64,000 bases of DNA from NCBI GenBank assembly GCA_964247055.1, contig OZ176054.1:4216001-4280000 (forward strand). The letters run 5' to 3'. A model generated the notes under the pieces. It saw only the letters and a program-made list of their open reading frames with translations. It did not search any database and was not told the DNA's origin. This DNA is from Paragordius varius. Its lineage: Eukaryota > Nematomorpha. A program made the position numbers and the translations under genes. This document shows positions 15,001 to 26,989 of this stretch, one piece after another. Each line of letters begins with the position of its first letter. Position 1 is the stretch's first letter.

Positions 15001-18000
15001 ACTATAATCTATGATAATGAAACCTATCATTTTGTATGATTTAGTCGAATCAAATAATACGCGTTGTTTTCTAAAACATTAAACAAAATTAATTTACTTT
15101 AAATCAATCAAGCAATTAATCCATGTTTTTAAATGAATGCCCAATTTTTTAAATAATATATCGGAGGTTAAATCCCACAAATATTGGAATTTGATCCAAA
15201 CCTCCAAATATGTATCAACTTTTTGCATAATTTTTTTGATTTGCAACGTGTATTGTTGAAATAATTGTGCCAAATTCTTATACGTTTTAACATCCAAGTA
15301 AGCCAATAATGTTTTTGATATGAAATAATTAGTATTTGCCTTTTTTAATCTATAAATTATATGAGACTCTAAAAAAAACTTATTTGACATCTTAAGTGAC
15401 ATCATTTCTTGCATGTTGGAGAAGAAAATATCCAAGCATAAAGTTTGCAATTGCTCTCGTGATGGGTGCATCACAATTATATTATTTTTGATGGATAATT
15501 CGGCATTAAACAACTACAAAATATTTGATTCATAAATGATACCTTATGAAGAACTTTGGGATTTTGCGTCTTGGATATATTACTAATGTCCAAAATCAAT
15601 GCACTAAAATGTTTTTGAGATAACTCATATAATTTTTGTGCAATCAAGCAATTCACGGTGTTTATGAAGTTGTACGACCAATACGGCAAATTAGCAAAGT
15701 TTTTGAAAAATATATTGTCAATGTATTGATTCATCAAAGCTAATTTTTCAGCGATTACATGGGATTGATTGGCCAATTTTATGTCATACATAACCTTTTG
15801 CATGTTATGATCGATTGAGAACAATTCATTACACTATAAATAATAGAGAGATAAGCAATACTGTATCCTGTAACGTGCAAACTGAATCTGAAAATGTTTG
15901 TACAAAAGATTCCAACTTGTAGGAATCCCAAAACAGTATTATACCCTATAATTAATAACATAAAATTTATTGTGATGAACCTCATTTATTTTTTGATGCA
16001 TTTTTTCTAATTCCTCGGCACATAAAAGTGCCACATTTTTATTCTCATCCAGTTTAAGGATGATAATATCATAAGCCCTCAAATTTTCAATCAAACACAC
16101 AGCAAACGGGTATATTTGTGATGTTTTATTGGCATTTGCCATTATCGAAACTGACAATCGGTAACCTAAATATTTGAGATTCCTCACCTATAAAATATAT
16201 ATATATATATAAAGCGAGGAATAAACCTCTTTGGAGAGTGTAATGAAATCCGGTAAAAAGTTTATAGACAACGAATATTTTAATTGGAGTTCATCTGGGT
16301 TTTCAAGGGCTGAGCGCTTCATTTCCGTACTAAACAATGATGATGACAAAGAATAGGTCCTATTCTGAACTCTATTACACCAATCCTCAAACAATATATC
16401 GGAGTCTAAAAGTTTTAACCTGTGCACATGTATAAAAATATATGGAGATACTTAAATGATTCCGCTTCGGCTTTTAGAGATCGGCCCTCAATATGATTTT
16501 CCCAATCCTTACCAAGGATGTTTTCGATTCGTTGAATGTACATATCTAACCGTTTCTTTATGGAACGTATCCAAATTATATGGCCTGAAACTGGTGGTAT
16601 GTCCCTTACTATGCTAAGGCGATGAGCCGATGTAGCATAGTAATCAACCTAATTCATATTACGGTACCATTAAATTTGAAATTATACAGAAAAGCTAAAA
16701 GACAAATATTTTTCAAAAGACAACCATATTATTGAAAACTTTGATTTTTAACCTATTTGATTAAAATTTTGTATAACAATGAGTTATAACATTTCACATA
16801 TTCATTGCGTATTTTTGCGAACCAAATGACTTATTTTCATAAAAAAATTATTTAATTTTTACGTTTTATCTGTATATTTTCGATATTAATATCAAAAAAT
16901 AATGGCAAAATTATACATTATATTTTTCCTTGAGATTGCGTATATCTTGTTTCACATGTGCTATCAATTGATTTTGATATTCCTTAATTGCTCCTTTAAT
17001 CCGCGGCCGTATAAAAAGAGGATTGTAATTAGCAAAAATTTTAAACATTTGGTTAGCATTTCTAGCCTTGCTAAGTTGATCTCTCAAATTTGACGTTATG
17101 ATGGATTCAATATTGTCAATTTGTAAATCATATCTAAAAAAATATATGGAAATAATGGAAAACAATTCAACACGCTTGATATTTATAAGATCGAAACAGT
17201 TGATCTTCAGAGTTGAAGGTAGCTGGTTTGAGATAAGTTTTTATTGTTGTTTTTCGATTGCTTCTATTTTTAATTTGGCAGTAAGGTCATATATATAGTG
17301 CTGAGCCAGCTTTTGAAGGGCCTGCCAGGTTTTGAGTTAGTTGTAGAGTAGGACATCATTATATGGATAAAATTATCTGGCGGTCTACGATGGATGTAAC
17401 CAGCCCATCTTAGTCTTTTGGCTCTTAGAAAGGGGTCAGAGTAAAGATTTTGAGGATATTATAGGGATTGAATTGATTAAATTTAGGATTATATATAAAA
17501 AGGATTGTTTTGAGAATTTTGGATTCAGAGTTTTGCAGTTTACTAAGGTCAGACTTTGCAATGGGCCAACATTTAAACATTCCATTTTTTTGAAAATTGT
17601 GTTTATGAGCTTAAACATTTTTGGTATAATTTGCCTTTTTTCTGTTTTTTTCTCTGGATGATTGCCCGGCTTTTCGACATATTCAAAATATAATATTATT
17701 GTTTTTTATTTTATTGATTTATATAAACCTAATCTAAATGCAATGTCTAATAAATTCAATTACGAAACTGTTACCCATTTCTAATAAATAGATGATGAAA
17801 TTCCATCAAAGGAAGTATCAGTGATAGCCTCAAACATAGGTCTTCTGAAGCATGGAAAAATCATGAACTAAAACACATAATCAATGATAAATTTATCAAA
17901 CTTGAATCGAAGTTATATTCTTACATTATCCATCCCGCGCTGACTATGGGGCGAAATGCGGGCCTATGACAAAGTCTAATCTTGGTAAATTCCAAAATAC

Positions 18001-20947
18001 TGAATCCAAAATACTCAAAACATTTCTTTTTATTCATAATCCAAATTTTATAATTTTGATAATAAATTTAATTCCTGGAAAATCCTCAAAATCACTGGTC
18101 TTGACCTCTTTCTAATTGCCAAAATACAAAGATGGGCAGGTCACATCTTCGTGGACCTCCTATTCATATAATGATTCTTTCTCCACAACCTAAAACCGGG
18201 AGACCCTTCAAAAGCTGGCTCAATACTATATATGACGACCTTACTGAATATAAACTAATAGAAACAATTGGTAAACAAAAGTAAAAATATCTCAATTTAG
18301 CTACCTAAAATAAACAGCTATGCTGGAATATAAATAATATTATCGTTTTGACAATTATTGCTTTATTTTAGTTTAATATATCAAGTCGTTTAATATCAAG
18401 CTCCAACTGAGAGTGGATTTAGTCCAATAGCATATAAATTATATTTAATGTGAGAAGATATATATTATGATTGTTTATACGTGTGTAAAGCCGATTCCCA
18501 CTCCTCATTAGTGGAAAACAAAGGATCCCCTAAGCATTGTTTAAATGTTTCATAAGCCTTTTCCAATTGCGTTAGAGTGTAGGGCTGTTGTCTTTGTTGA
18601 GATAATGGCGTTAAATAAGACTGTGAATTTCTCAACGAACAAAGTATAACGCTTTTGAAGTGTTCATGCTGTTTTCTAAACCTAAAATTTTTATAAATTA
18701 GTCATGAGATAAAAATCCAACTTTTCCATCTTCACAAAAAGTTGTAGCAATGTTTTGTGGGATAGATTTATGCGCATAAAGAGTTTCATTGAGTCGCCCT
18801 TGCGTTTATTCATATCCTTTAATAAATTTAGGAATTTTTCATAATTTTCATCCCAGACCAAAAATGTCCCAAAGATTAATGACATGACCTATGTGAACAT
18901 ATGTATTTTATATAGAAAAATCCAAAAATAGCCGATTAATTATTTATTAATGATACTGGTATGGCTCCAATTTTCATTTTAAATTAAGGGATATTAATAA
19001 AAAGAAAAAAACCTAGCCTAAAAAATCTAGGAAACGGGCCATCCTAAAAAAAGAGTATGATGAATCCATGTATTTCCGGTATAAAATAAATTAAATTTTT
19101 AAACCAGTTTTTTATGTATTAAAATATTGGCGAACATCTGTTTGAAATTGCATAATAATTTTATCCTTTATTGACATGTGAAAGTCGAACAGTTAAAAAG
19201 GAGCAGTTTGAATAAAAAGGTGATGAGAGAGATTAGCAGCCACAAAGAAATTTAGCTAAATTAATTAAATGTAATATAATTAATTACCTTTTGAAATTCA
19301 AAAAATGGAAGTGCCAAAAAATTCCCGATATGAATCGAGACTTTAATCAATTGATTTTTGAAATCTTGGCTAATTAATTCCAGCAGATTCAGCATTCGAT
19401 TCAAAGGGTAATGTGTGGATCGTATCTTTTTACAATGTTTAAAGATTTTGGTTAGGGCATTGCCAATGTCCTCAAAATTGTTGGCTAAGAAAAGTTCATT
19501 TATGGGAAAATTTTTGAACAATTGATTGTAATTAACAACTATATCCAGGGCATGTTTTAAACCTATAATATATAGTTATGAAATTGAGATGTAACCAATA
19601 TCAGTATCAAAGCTAATTGTTGCATGAAATCTTTTCCCTTGTTTAAGTATATCGAGCGCTAGGTTAACTTCATCGCTATTCCGTAATTCTTGAATCCTTA
19701 ATAAAGCATTCTCCAATTTATTCCACATATTAATTTCATTCAGCGTGTTGGCAGATTTTAACTCTGGATCAAATTTAGTTATCTGAAAAAGACATAAAGC
19801 TTAAATTTAATAAGATATAAGCTTGGTGGATGAACGAATAAAATACCGTATATTTTTAAAGGCTTAAACCTGATCCTAAATCTTTTTACTAAATTAAATG
19901 ATCATTATTACACGAATGAACCCTAAACTAAATCCAGATAATAAGTTTAACGGATATTAAAAAAGAAAATAACAGAGCAAAATTACAGTATAATTAGGTA
20001 TTCAGATTTTGGATAAATATAATCCATAAATTAGAAAGTAAATCGTAGACCTGAAATTCTAATTGTTTATACCATTTATTATACGATTAAAAAAACGCAA
20101 GAATGGTTGTTAACACGTGTATTATTACCATATCCAAAATTTCAGTGAAATTCTTGTGCAAAACCAAGATCGATAATTAGGTAAAAATGTAAAAAAAACA
20201 AACCTTTTGTATGTCGTGAATCCAAGTGTTGACCTGATTTTGTACAGCATTTAAGAAAGTTGAATCATTAATTTTGTCGGAAAAATCCTCTATTTTAACT
20301 TTTCTATTTTGATTCCGACATTCGTCAATAACTTGTTTAATATATGGGTGAGGATCCAAACTAACCAATGGAACATTAAAATCCTGTTGTAACTGCATTA
20401 GACCCATTTCAAGTTCGATCATTTTTTTCTCTAACGAGGGAATTAATTTGCTGAAATTAGCAAAAAAATACTTATCAGATTGGCTTTTTGCAATCGATTT
20501 AAAATATAAAATTAAGGTATCGCTAATTAGAGACCTCATAGTTTCATAAGGTGATTCATAATCCATAATATTAATTCGAAATTGATCATTTAAAATACCA
20601 GTTAAATTGATGTCTTTGGATTTTTTAGTTACAAATACACTAAAATAATATTTTATTTACCATTTTCGTAAATTAAGTGTATTACCAATATCCAATTGCA
20701 AATCAATAAATTTATTTTCATCTTAATTGTTACATTATATAATACCTGACTTCATATCCTTAATAATCAAATGCGATAAAGTTGTATCTTGTATATAAGA
20801 CATAATAGTAGGCAAAACCAAATCATCATGCTTAAAATAATTTACAATTTTTTCCCCTCCAATATCTTGCAAATGAAGGCAAGATATCTCAATCAAAAAG
20901 GGAACAAATTTTTCGTTTATATATGTTACCAACTCGTTTTCCATCAT
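1..20947 (-). CDS. DYNC1H1: Cytoplasmic dynein 1 heavy chain, many exons, C-terminal end beyond base 1
   Basis: Motor subunit of cytoplasmic dynein, carrying cargo to microtubule minus ends. Exons align in order with animal DYNC1H1 from the N-terminal tail (20.9 kb) to the AAA6/C-terminal region (GYDAG..ITSIAMG near 230-330). P-loops are intact: AAA1 GPAGTGKT 8513-8536, AAA2 GPSGSGKS 7109-7132, AAA3 GPPGGGKT 5896-5919, AAA4 GTSGGGKT 4701-4724. The stalk and microtubule-binding domain ([12 protein letters not shown]) lie at about 3.7-2.5 kb. The first in-frame ATG is at 20945-20947 and gives [14 protein letters not shown]; an upstream exon is possible. Introns are mostly 21-30 nt with GT..AG ends; checked joins include 4.45 kb (ANGE/IPGLFEG) and 4.64 kb ([14 protein letters not shown]). 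Large introns at 11427-14886 and about 17.2-18.5 kb hold LINE remains. Cytoplasmic rather than axonemal identity rests on the tail exons, such as ESPYETM and [12 protein letters not shown]. No disrupting change was seen in the exons read. Confidence 0.96.
11580..14400 (-). mobile_element. Decayed RTE-like LINE inside a dynein intron
   Basis: A non-LTR retrotransposon in the same orientation as the dynein gene, within the intron 11427-14886. Reading down the minus strand there is an APE-type endonuclease ([27 protein letters not shown]; about 14.28-13.84 kb), then reverse transcriptase ([26 protein letters not shown], then [11 protein letters not shown] at about 12.4 kb), and a C-terminal tail with [11 protein letters not shown] and [11 protein letters not shown] (about 12.0-11.68 kb). 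The order is that of RTE-type elements. It is dead: the frame shifts several times (for example near 14.28 kb), and the catalytic YADD reads YAAD. The 5' end is placed at a GC-richer patch near 14.36-14.40 kb. No target-site duplication was identified, so both ends are approximate. Confidence 0.88.
17282..18300. repeat. Inverted pair of LINE 3'-end fragments in a dynein intron
   Basis: Two related LINE tails lie in opposite orientation with their upstream sides facing each other. The left arm (about 17282-17560) reads on the minus strand, with [13 protein letters not shown] and [14 protein letters not shown]. The right arm (about 17820-18300) reads on the plus strand, with [25 protein letters not shown] and [16 protein letters not shown]. 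These are the typical C-terminal residues after the reverse transcriptase of RTE- or CR1-like LINEs. The arms align over at least 250 bp with moderate divergence, and the right arm is shifted in frame after WAGHIF. The family differs from the LINE at 11.6-14.4 kb. The block lies in a dynein intron between the exon ending near 18.47 kb and the exon ending near 17.13 kb. Confidence 0.8.
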
Positions 20948-21655
20948 ATGAACAAATGTATTCAAGCGTAAACGTATGCTCGATATTATAACGGTCTGTT
21001 TCTATATCTAAATTTAATATATGTACAGTTAGAGTCTCTTTTCTTCTTTTACTAAAAAGTAATAAATTGTATCCGAAAAAACTGGGCTGAGACTGATGAT
21101 AGAAAAAATGCGTAGTTTCGGGGTTAGAACTCTGGCACACATTGTAGGAGTTCTACGCCCTACCTACTATATCATCACGACTTAAGTTAAAAATATTAAA
21201 GGCGATCAACCAATTTTACATCAAATTATATTATGATTATAAAAGTGTTAAGTTTAAGCTTAATCTTAAAATTACCATTTATGCATTCATTCTTACAATA
21301 TTAAATTATTCCTTAAATGTTATGATAACCTCTAAATAAGAGTGATAGGTGATATGAATATACACTGCCAGTACATAGTTATTTCCAACTCATGATAATA
21401 TAATTCCTTCATGCTAGTTAAGGTTACTAGAAATAATTCTTGTGTATATTGTATCCAGCCTGGAGATGTTTAAAAAAACCTCACGGACCACATTTTCGGC
21501 ACAAAATATTTGACAAAATTATAAGAAATATGGGTATAAAGAGACCAAACGTATTACTGTGATTTCTTTACAAAAACAATTCACATTATAAAATGATGTG
21601 TCTATTTTAGAATGCAAAAATTATGGTTAAATCAAAATTTATAAATTTTAAGGAC

Positions 21656-21750
21656 GTGATCAAGGACCAACTGAAGTGTTCAAGGACCAACTTGAATTGT
21701 TCAAGGACCAACTTGAAATGTTCAAGGACCAACTTGAAGTGTTCAAGGAC
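21656..21750 (+). repeat. Tandem repeat, 20-21 bp unit
   Basis: About four and a half copies of a 20-21 bp unit built around TTCAAGGACCAACTTGAA. Each unit is itself partly palindromic (TTCAAG..CTTGAA). Copies differ by one or two bases, so the array is fairly young. It lies between the dynein and RWDD1 starts. Confidence 0.9.
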
Positions 21751-21769
21751 ACTCTTAAGTGCAAATGGT

Positions 21770-21904
21770 ATATAAATGCAAAATTTTGCAATGGTTTCGA
21801 TTCCCTCCATATTTTTTAAAGAATTTAATTTTATACCAGCCCGGGATATTTAACTACCCCATAATTCGAAGGACCACAACGAATGTGTTGTATTTAAGTG
21901 TTAA
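21770..21904 (-). mobile_element. Truncated TTAA-MITE end
   Basis: About 135 bp matching one end of the MITE family described at 27-29 kb: TGCAAAATTTTGC, then GGTTTCGATTCCCTCCATA, TTTAACTACCCC and GTGTTGTATTTAAGTG, finishing in TTAA at 21901-21904. The other three quarters of the element are absent. Confidence 0.8.
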
Positions 21905-22391
21905 CAGTGATAGGTTGCTACGGGAGATCACACACATTTTTATGTTGTTAGCATACTCTCGTAATGTCACTTGCTAACCTACCTTTCCATTGAGTTAGGT
22001 ATTTTTTGACTTATTATATTAAAATTTTATGCAAATGTTTTTTTAGTGAGCATTTTTTAATTTTTTTATACGAATTACCTGGAATCATTGCTAAAAGGCT
22101 GATCCCACATTTTTATATAAATTAATTGTTGAAGATTTAGAACTTACTTAATGATTATTTATTTTTCTTGCCCTTATTTTTTGAGGATGATTCAGAATTA
22201 GACATTTTTAAACCTCTATTAATATTAATATCTAAATTTATGACTTATTAAAGGTTTTATTTTTTATTAAATTTGGATAATATATTAACATTAAATATTT
22301 TAGCCCGGTAAAACAAAAACTTATATATAGCGGTATTAATTTTTACATCTAAATAAATACGAGTTCATTAATTGGTTCTGATAGAAAAATC

Positions 22392-23697
22392 ATGGATGAT
22401 GAAGCATTGACACTATCTTGCATTTATGGTTCAGACATCTCAAGTAAATTACATGTAATCCTAAACAGTCGAAAACAATTGTGTAAATTGTACCCTTATT
22501 TCGAACTCAAGTAATATTTTAATTTTTATTTTAGGAAAACTGGATATATGCATAAATATCACACCAGATTACCCTTATGAATATCCAATTATAACTATTT
22601 TAAATGATGAAATAGACGAACAACATAAAGAAGATGCAATAAGATCCGTTTTTGACCAAGTTATTGAAATTTCGATTTTTATTAGTCTAAAAATATGCCA
22701 TTTCCATTTGAATCAGTGGTTTCCAACATTAATGGCTGGGCGGACCGCATTCGCAGATTATATGGGCATTGATAAAAGATTTCCTCAATTATAAACATAT
22801 GAACCAAAATTACTAGAACAATATAACTATTTATTTGAGTATTTTTTGCTTCATTGCCAAACCTTGGAAGGTCGTATTGAAAAAATTTGTTAAAAAAATA
22901 TCAATTTGTAAATAGCATTCCTTTTAATTACTAAATCTATATTTGGTGTTTTTTGTTGAAATTTTGTACACCCCTAATTTAAATTATACCGGCTTTAAAG
23001 CCAATGATTTTTAATACACATTCAAGCCATATTTATGCATTAAAGTATTTAGCTTCGATTTTGTTACTGTTTGTTTTAATTATTTTAATATGGTTCAATC
23101 CTTAAAATGCGGTTAAAGTGGCTTGTCTCACCTTTTTTAAATCTTATCTGCTTTTGAGTTTCAGATTTATTAAATACATTTACGTAAAATAATGTTTTAT
23201 TTTCAGATGAAAATGTACGCACTATGTACTGATTATAATGTACACAATTGTTGAACATTCGGAATTTATCATACTTTCTCGTATAAAATATCATTTAATA
23301 TTTTATATATAACTTTTTATAGCTTGAACCGTTCAAAGGAACATACATGATTTATGCAATACTAAACTTTTTACAAGAATGGTTAGATAATTTCGATGAA
23401 TATCACACAATTGTCTCAGATAAGCCTCAGCTTGCTTACGTATTTTTCTTCAAAATTATTTTTTAGGAAATTAAGGATGGGAAACCTGTCACCATTGAAA
23501 CATTCAATGAATGGAAGTCATCTTTTTTGAAAGATAAACAAAGTGTAAAAACGAAAAAAATTACTGGGAGAGATATGTTTGAACAAAATATTACATATGA
23601 ACCTGATATTATTGAAAATGACATAGAAATTGACGCTGATTTATTTGAAATTAATCTAGACAATGAATTATTAAGTCTAAAATTGGAAAATAAATAA
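22392..23697 (+). CDS. RWDD1: RWD domain-containing protein 1 (DRG2-regulatory protein)
   Basis: Four exons: 22392-22443, 22535-22659, 23323-23439, 23467-23697, all phase-consistent and coding for about 174 residues. The N-terminal half is an RWD domain (LTLSCIYGSDI, then ITPDYPYEYP, the conserved YPxxxP-type loop). The C-terminal exon carries the RWDD1 signature GKPVTIETFNEWK, followed by TGRDMFEQN and an acidic tail ending in LKLENK. In other animals RWDD1 binds and stabilises the GTPase DRG2 and associates with polysomes. The protein is shorter than human RWDD1 (about 243 aa); the basic linker and acidic tail are reduced. Intron 3 is 27 nt. Intron 2 (663 bp) starts with a weak GTTATT donor and contains a possible hAT end. 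Its stop lies 51 nt from the stop of PGD on the other strand. Confidence 0.9.
22714..22760 (+). mobile_element. Possible hAT terminal fragment in an RWDD1 intron
   Basis: CAGTGGTTTCCAAC followed by GGCTGGGCGGACCGC resembles the ends of hAT elements and matches the start of the complete hAT at 59417. No matching opposite end (CCACTG) was found before the next exon, so only one end is supported. Confidence 0.4.
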
Positions 23698-23748
23698 AAA
23701 GTTATCACATTTTGAGATTGATTAGATTGTGCGTTTTGACTATGTCAT

Positions 23749-26700
23749 TTATACATTATAAGTTGATGAGGACACATCACCGCCGTGTCCAGTCCAATTA
23801 GTATGGACAAATTTTCCCGGAGCGTTTTCTAATTCATAGGTGTGGGCCCCAAAGTAATCTCGTTGAGCCTAAATGTAATAAATAAATATGTTCTATTGGA
23901 TGAATTTAACATTAAACATCATAAATCAATGAAAAGGAAAAATAGAAATAGCGTAAAAACTATAATACCAGAAATAAGTAGTAGTCTAGCTATTAAATTC
24001 GAACAGAAAATATCTTTTATTAGTTAATATATATTATGTTGTACCATTTTTATGAACAACATCATGATGGAGAAACCAAAAGACAGCATATATATTTTAA
24101 CAAAAACCAAACCCAAACCTGTATAAGATTAGCAGGTAAACGGTTGCTTCGATATCCATCATAAAAAGCAAGCGCAGCAGAATAACATGGAAGGGGTATG
24201 CCTTCAATTACAGCCGTGGCCACAACTTTGCGCCACGAATCCTGAGCCTCGATAATTGAGTTTTTAAAGAATTCATCCGTCATGAGATTATGGAGTTTGG
24301 GATTTTTTTCGTAGGCTTCTTTTATGTTCTTGAGAAATTTGCTATAAAATACAATTGTGAAAAAAAATACCTTCTTATAATACACCCTCCACGCCATAAC
24401 AAAGCAATGGTGCCAAAATTTAAATTCCATTTATATTTTTCGGAGGCTGTTCTAAAAAGCATGAATCCTTGGGCATATGATATTATTTTGCTGGCATACA
24501 AAGACTATAATGGTTATAAATAAGAGTTACCTTTCGTATCCAGTCCAGAAATTCGGATTTTTTTCCTTGAAAATTGACTTTTTTAGTTTTAGGGAAAATA
24601 ACACTGGCCGCAACTCTATATTGACATTTTTAATATGCATATTGTGAATATATCATATAAACCAATTTTATTATATATTTTTGAAACTTTTATATTCGTG
24701 TGCCAAAGACGAAACAATTTATAACATATAGAATGCCAAGTCAATATCTTTTAAAAAATTTGATAAAAAAAAATTTTGGATTCAGATTTTTGTAAACTAT
24801 TATTTGCCCGTATAAAAAATACTTTTTTGAGGGGAGGGCACTGTCCTAAAACATAAGAAAAATAAAAACAGCTATTTTGATTATAAATATGTGTATTTTT
24901 CGTTTTTATTCATACTTTAGATGAAATTTTTATATAATTATATTTAAATATATTTAATGAACGAATCCTAATCAACTTCAGCAGTTATTTTGCTTTAATT
25001 TAGGCTTAAATATAAATATTAAATTAAAGCCGAATCAAGTTGTTTTACTGCGCACATAAAGTCTCAAAACAATTAACGGTATATAAAGTTCTAAGTCATA
25101 TATTAAAAGCCCAGAGATTGATTCGATATTATGTTTTAAAAAACAATAAATATTTTTTAAATGTTTCTATTTATTACGAAATCGGGCTAAGGTTTTTAAA
25201 AAAACGTTTATTAGTAGCTGACAAAAAATTGGATCTTTGTATGAATTTTTATTTATTACATATATTTATTTTAAAATAAAAAACATAAATCGAATTGAGA
25301 GGTTTACTTTTATATCACTTTTTCTTAAATAATATAAAACAGGCATATAATTTATAATGTCAACAATTTTAAATCGTAGTCCAAGTAAAAATAAATTATT
25401 CGCCTTTATAACATTTGGTAACAATATATATTGTTTAAGTATAAAAATACCTTTCATTTTTAAGGGCGGACAAACATCGTGCAAAAACGGCTTCGCCTAT
25501 CAGTGTAAGGGGCATAGCTTCATTAAGTGCACTAATAACAGTCCATTTACCTGTACCTTTCTTACGGTAATAATTATTAATTTATACTTGTCCGGCAGCA
25601 TCTCTAATCTCATCAATTAAAAATTTTCCCTCCTTTGTCTTGTATTTAAATATTTGGGACGTAATTTCAATTAAAAAAGATTCAAGCTCAGTTTTATTCC
25701 ATTGATCAAAAGTCTAAATATTTCATTTAAAAACGAAATTCAACTTGTGCTATTTCCTCGTTATTCATTTCCAAAAATTCTTTCATCATCCAATATGCTT
25801 CAGATATAAGCTGCATATCTCCATATTCTATACCGTTATGGACCATTTTAACAAAATGTCCCGCCCCATCATTCCCAAGCTAAATAAATATATTATAAAA
25901 TCAGTGAGTGGTGAGGAAGGTTTAAAAAGTATTAGTCGTGGAGAAGAAATTCAAATTTTTGCACATAATCAGGAAATATATTAATAGAAATTTTTTTAAT
26001 GTTTTTCATATTCATATTTTTAAAAATCTTAATTATGCTTACCCAATCGCAACATGGCTGACCATCGGCTTGAGCCGCAATTTTTTGTAGAATTGGCTTA
26101 ACAGTTGGCCTTAAATTAAATGTAATTTGTACCATGCATCAGGATTGCCACCGGGCATGAGTGAAGGTCCATGGCGAGCTCCATCCTCACCTCCACTTAC
26201 ACCCATTCCAATGAATAAGAGTTTATCTTTTTTAAGCTCATTACAACGTCTCTATAATATTTAAAGGTTATATAACTGTGGAATCATCGTATTCCGAATT
26301 ACCCCCATCAATAATAATATCACCGGGCTTAAGATGAGGCTTTAATTTTATGATAAAATCGTCTACAGCTGCACCGGCTTTTACCATAAGCCAAACGATT
26401 CTAGGTTCTTTTAACTGGCTGGTGAATTCTTCTATGGTGTGAGCTCCAATAACATTTGTATTTTTCGCTTCATTATTAAGAAACCGATCCACTTTTTCAA
26501 CGGTACGATTAAAAACGCATACTTTAAACCCATTATCGTTCATATTAAGAACCAAGTTTTGACCCATAACGGCCAAACCAATTAGACCAATGTCAGCTCT
26601 AAAATTTATCAAATACACAAACTTTGTCATGCTGGTAACTCAAGGTGAAAATTTTAAATACCACAAGATATGAGAGATGTAATAGTGCTTTGTCATAATA

Positions 26701-26853
26701 AAAAAATATTTTATGTTTTTTTAATTTTGATTTGTAACATGTTAGGGTATATATACCAAAACGACTTAACTTTTTACCTCCGTCTATAGTATTTTTTGAT
26801 TTAAAAGTAAACTTATAAAAAAAATACCTCAATTTATTTACTAGTTTGGGCAT
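23749..26853 (-). CDS. PGD: 6-phosphogluconate dehydrogenase, decarboxylating
   Basis: Third enzyme of the oxidative pentose phosphate pathway: 6-phosphogluconate + NADP+ to ribulose 5-phosphate + CO2 + NADPH, in the cytosol. The whole enzyme can be followed: NADP fold with [11 protein letters not shown] (exon 26598-26275), [19 protein letters not shown], the catalytic [14 protein letters not shown] near 25.85 kb, [38 protein letters not shown], and the C-terminal [20 protein letters not shown] before the stop at 23749-23751. The start is less sure: exon 26828-26853 gives MPKLVNKLR and joins in phase to ADIGLIG; its intron is 229 nt. Small introns of 23-32 nt are typical; the intron at about 24617-25454 is about 840 bp and holds nothing I recognise. 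Tail to tail with RWDD1. No defect seen. Confidence 0.94.
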
Positions 26854-26989
26854 TTTTTTTCAATTAAATCTTTATTTATCTCTGTTATAGTTTTTTAGGT
26901 TTTATTGCTTTTAAAATAGCCATATATTTGATAGACCCAATTTGAAATATTTTCCATATATAAAGAAAAATTATGGGTAGCATAATATA

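Larger units (their letters stand above)
20948..22391. promoter_or_regulatory. Shared upstream region of dynein and RWDD1
   Basis: The two genes are divergent, so this 1.4 kb must hold both promoters. I see no convincing TATA box or other named element in this AT-rich sequence. It contains a short 21-bp tandem repeat (21656-21750) and a truncated MITE end (about 21770-21904), listed separately. The rest shows nothing I can name. Confidence 0.4.

Noticed and set aside
21607-21810. Minus-strand frame reading a repeated VLEHFKL-type peptide
   Set aside because: It is only the translation of the 21-bp tandem repeat; no gene context.
24617-25454. Frames inside the large PGD intron
   Set aside because: They are lysine- and isoleucine-rich translations of AT-rich DNA, with no family match and not needed for PGD, which is complete without them.
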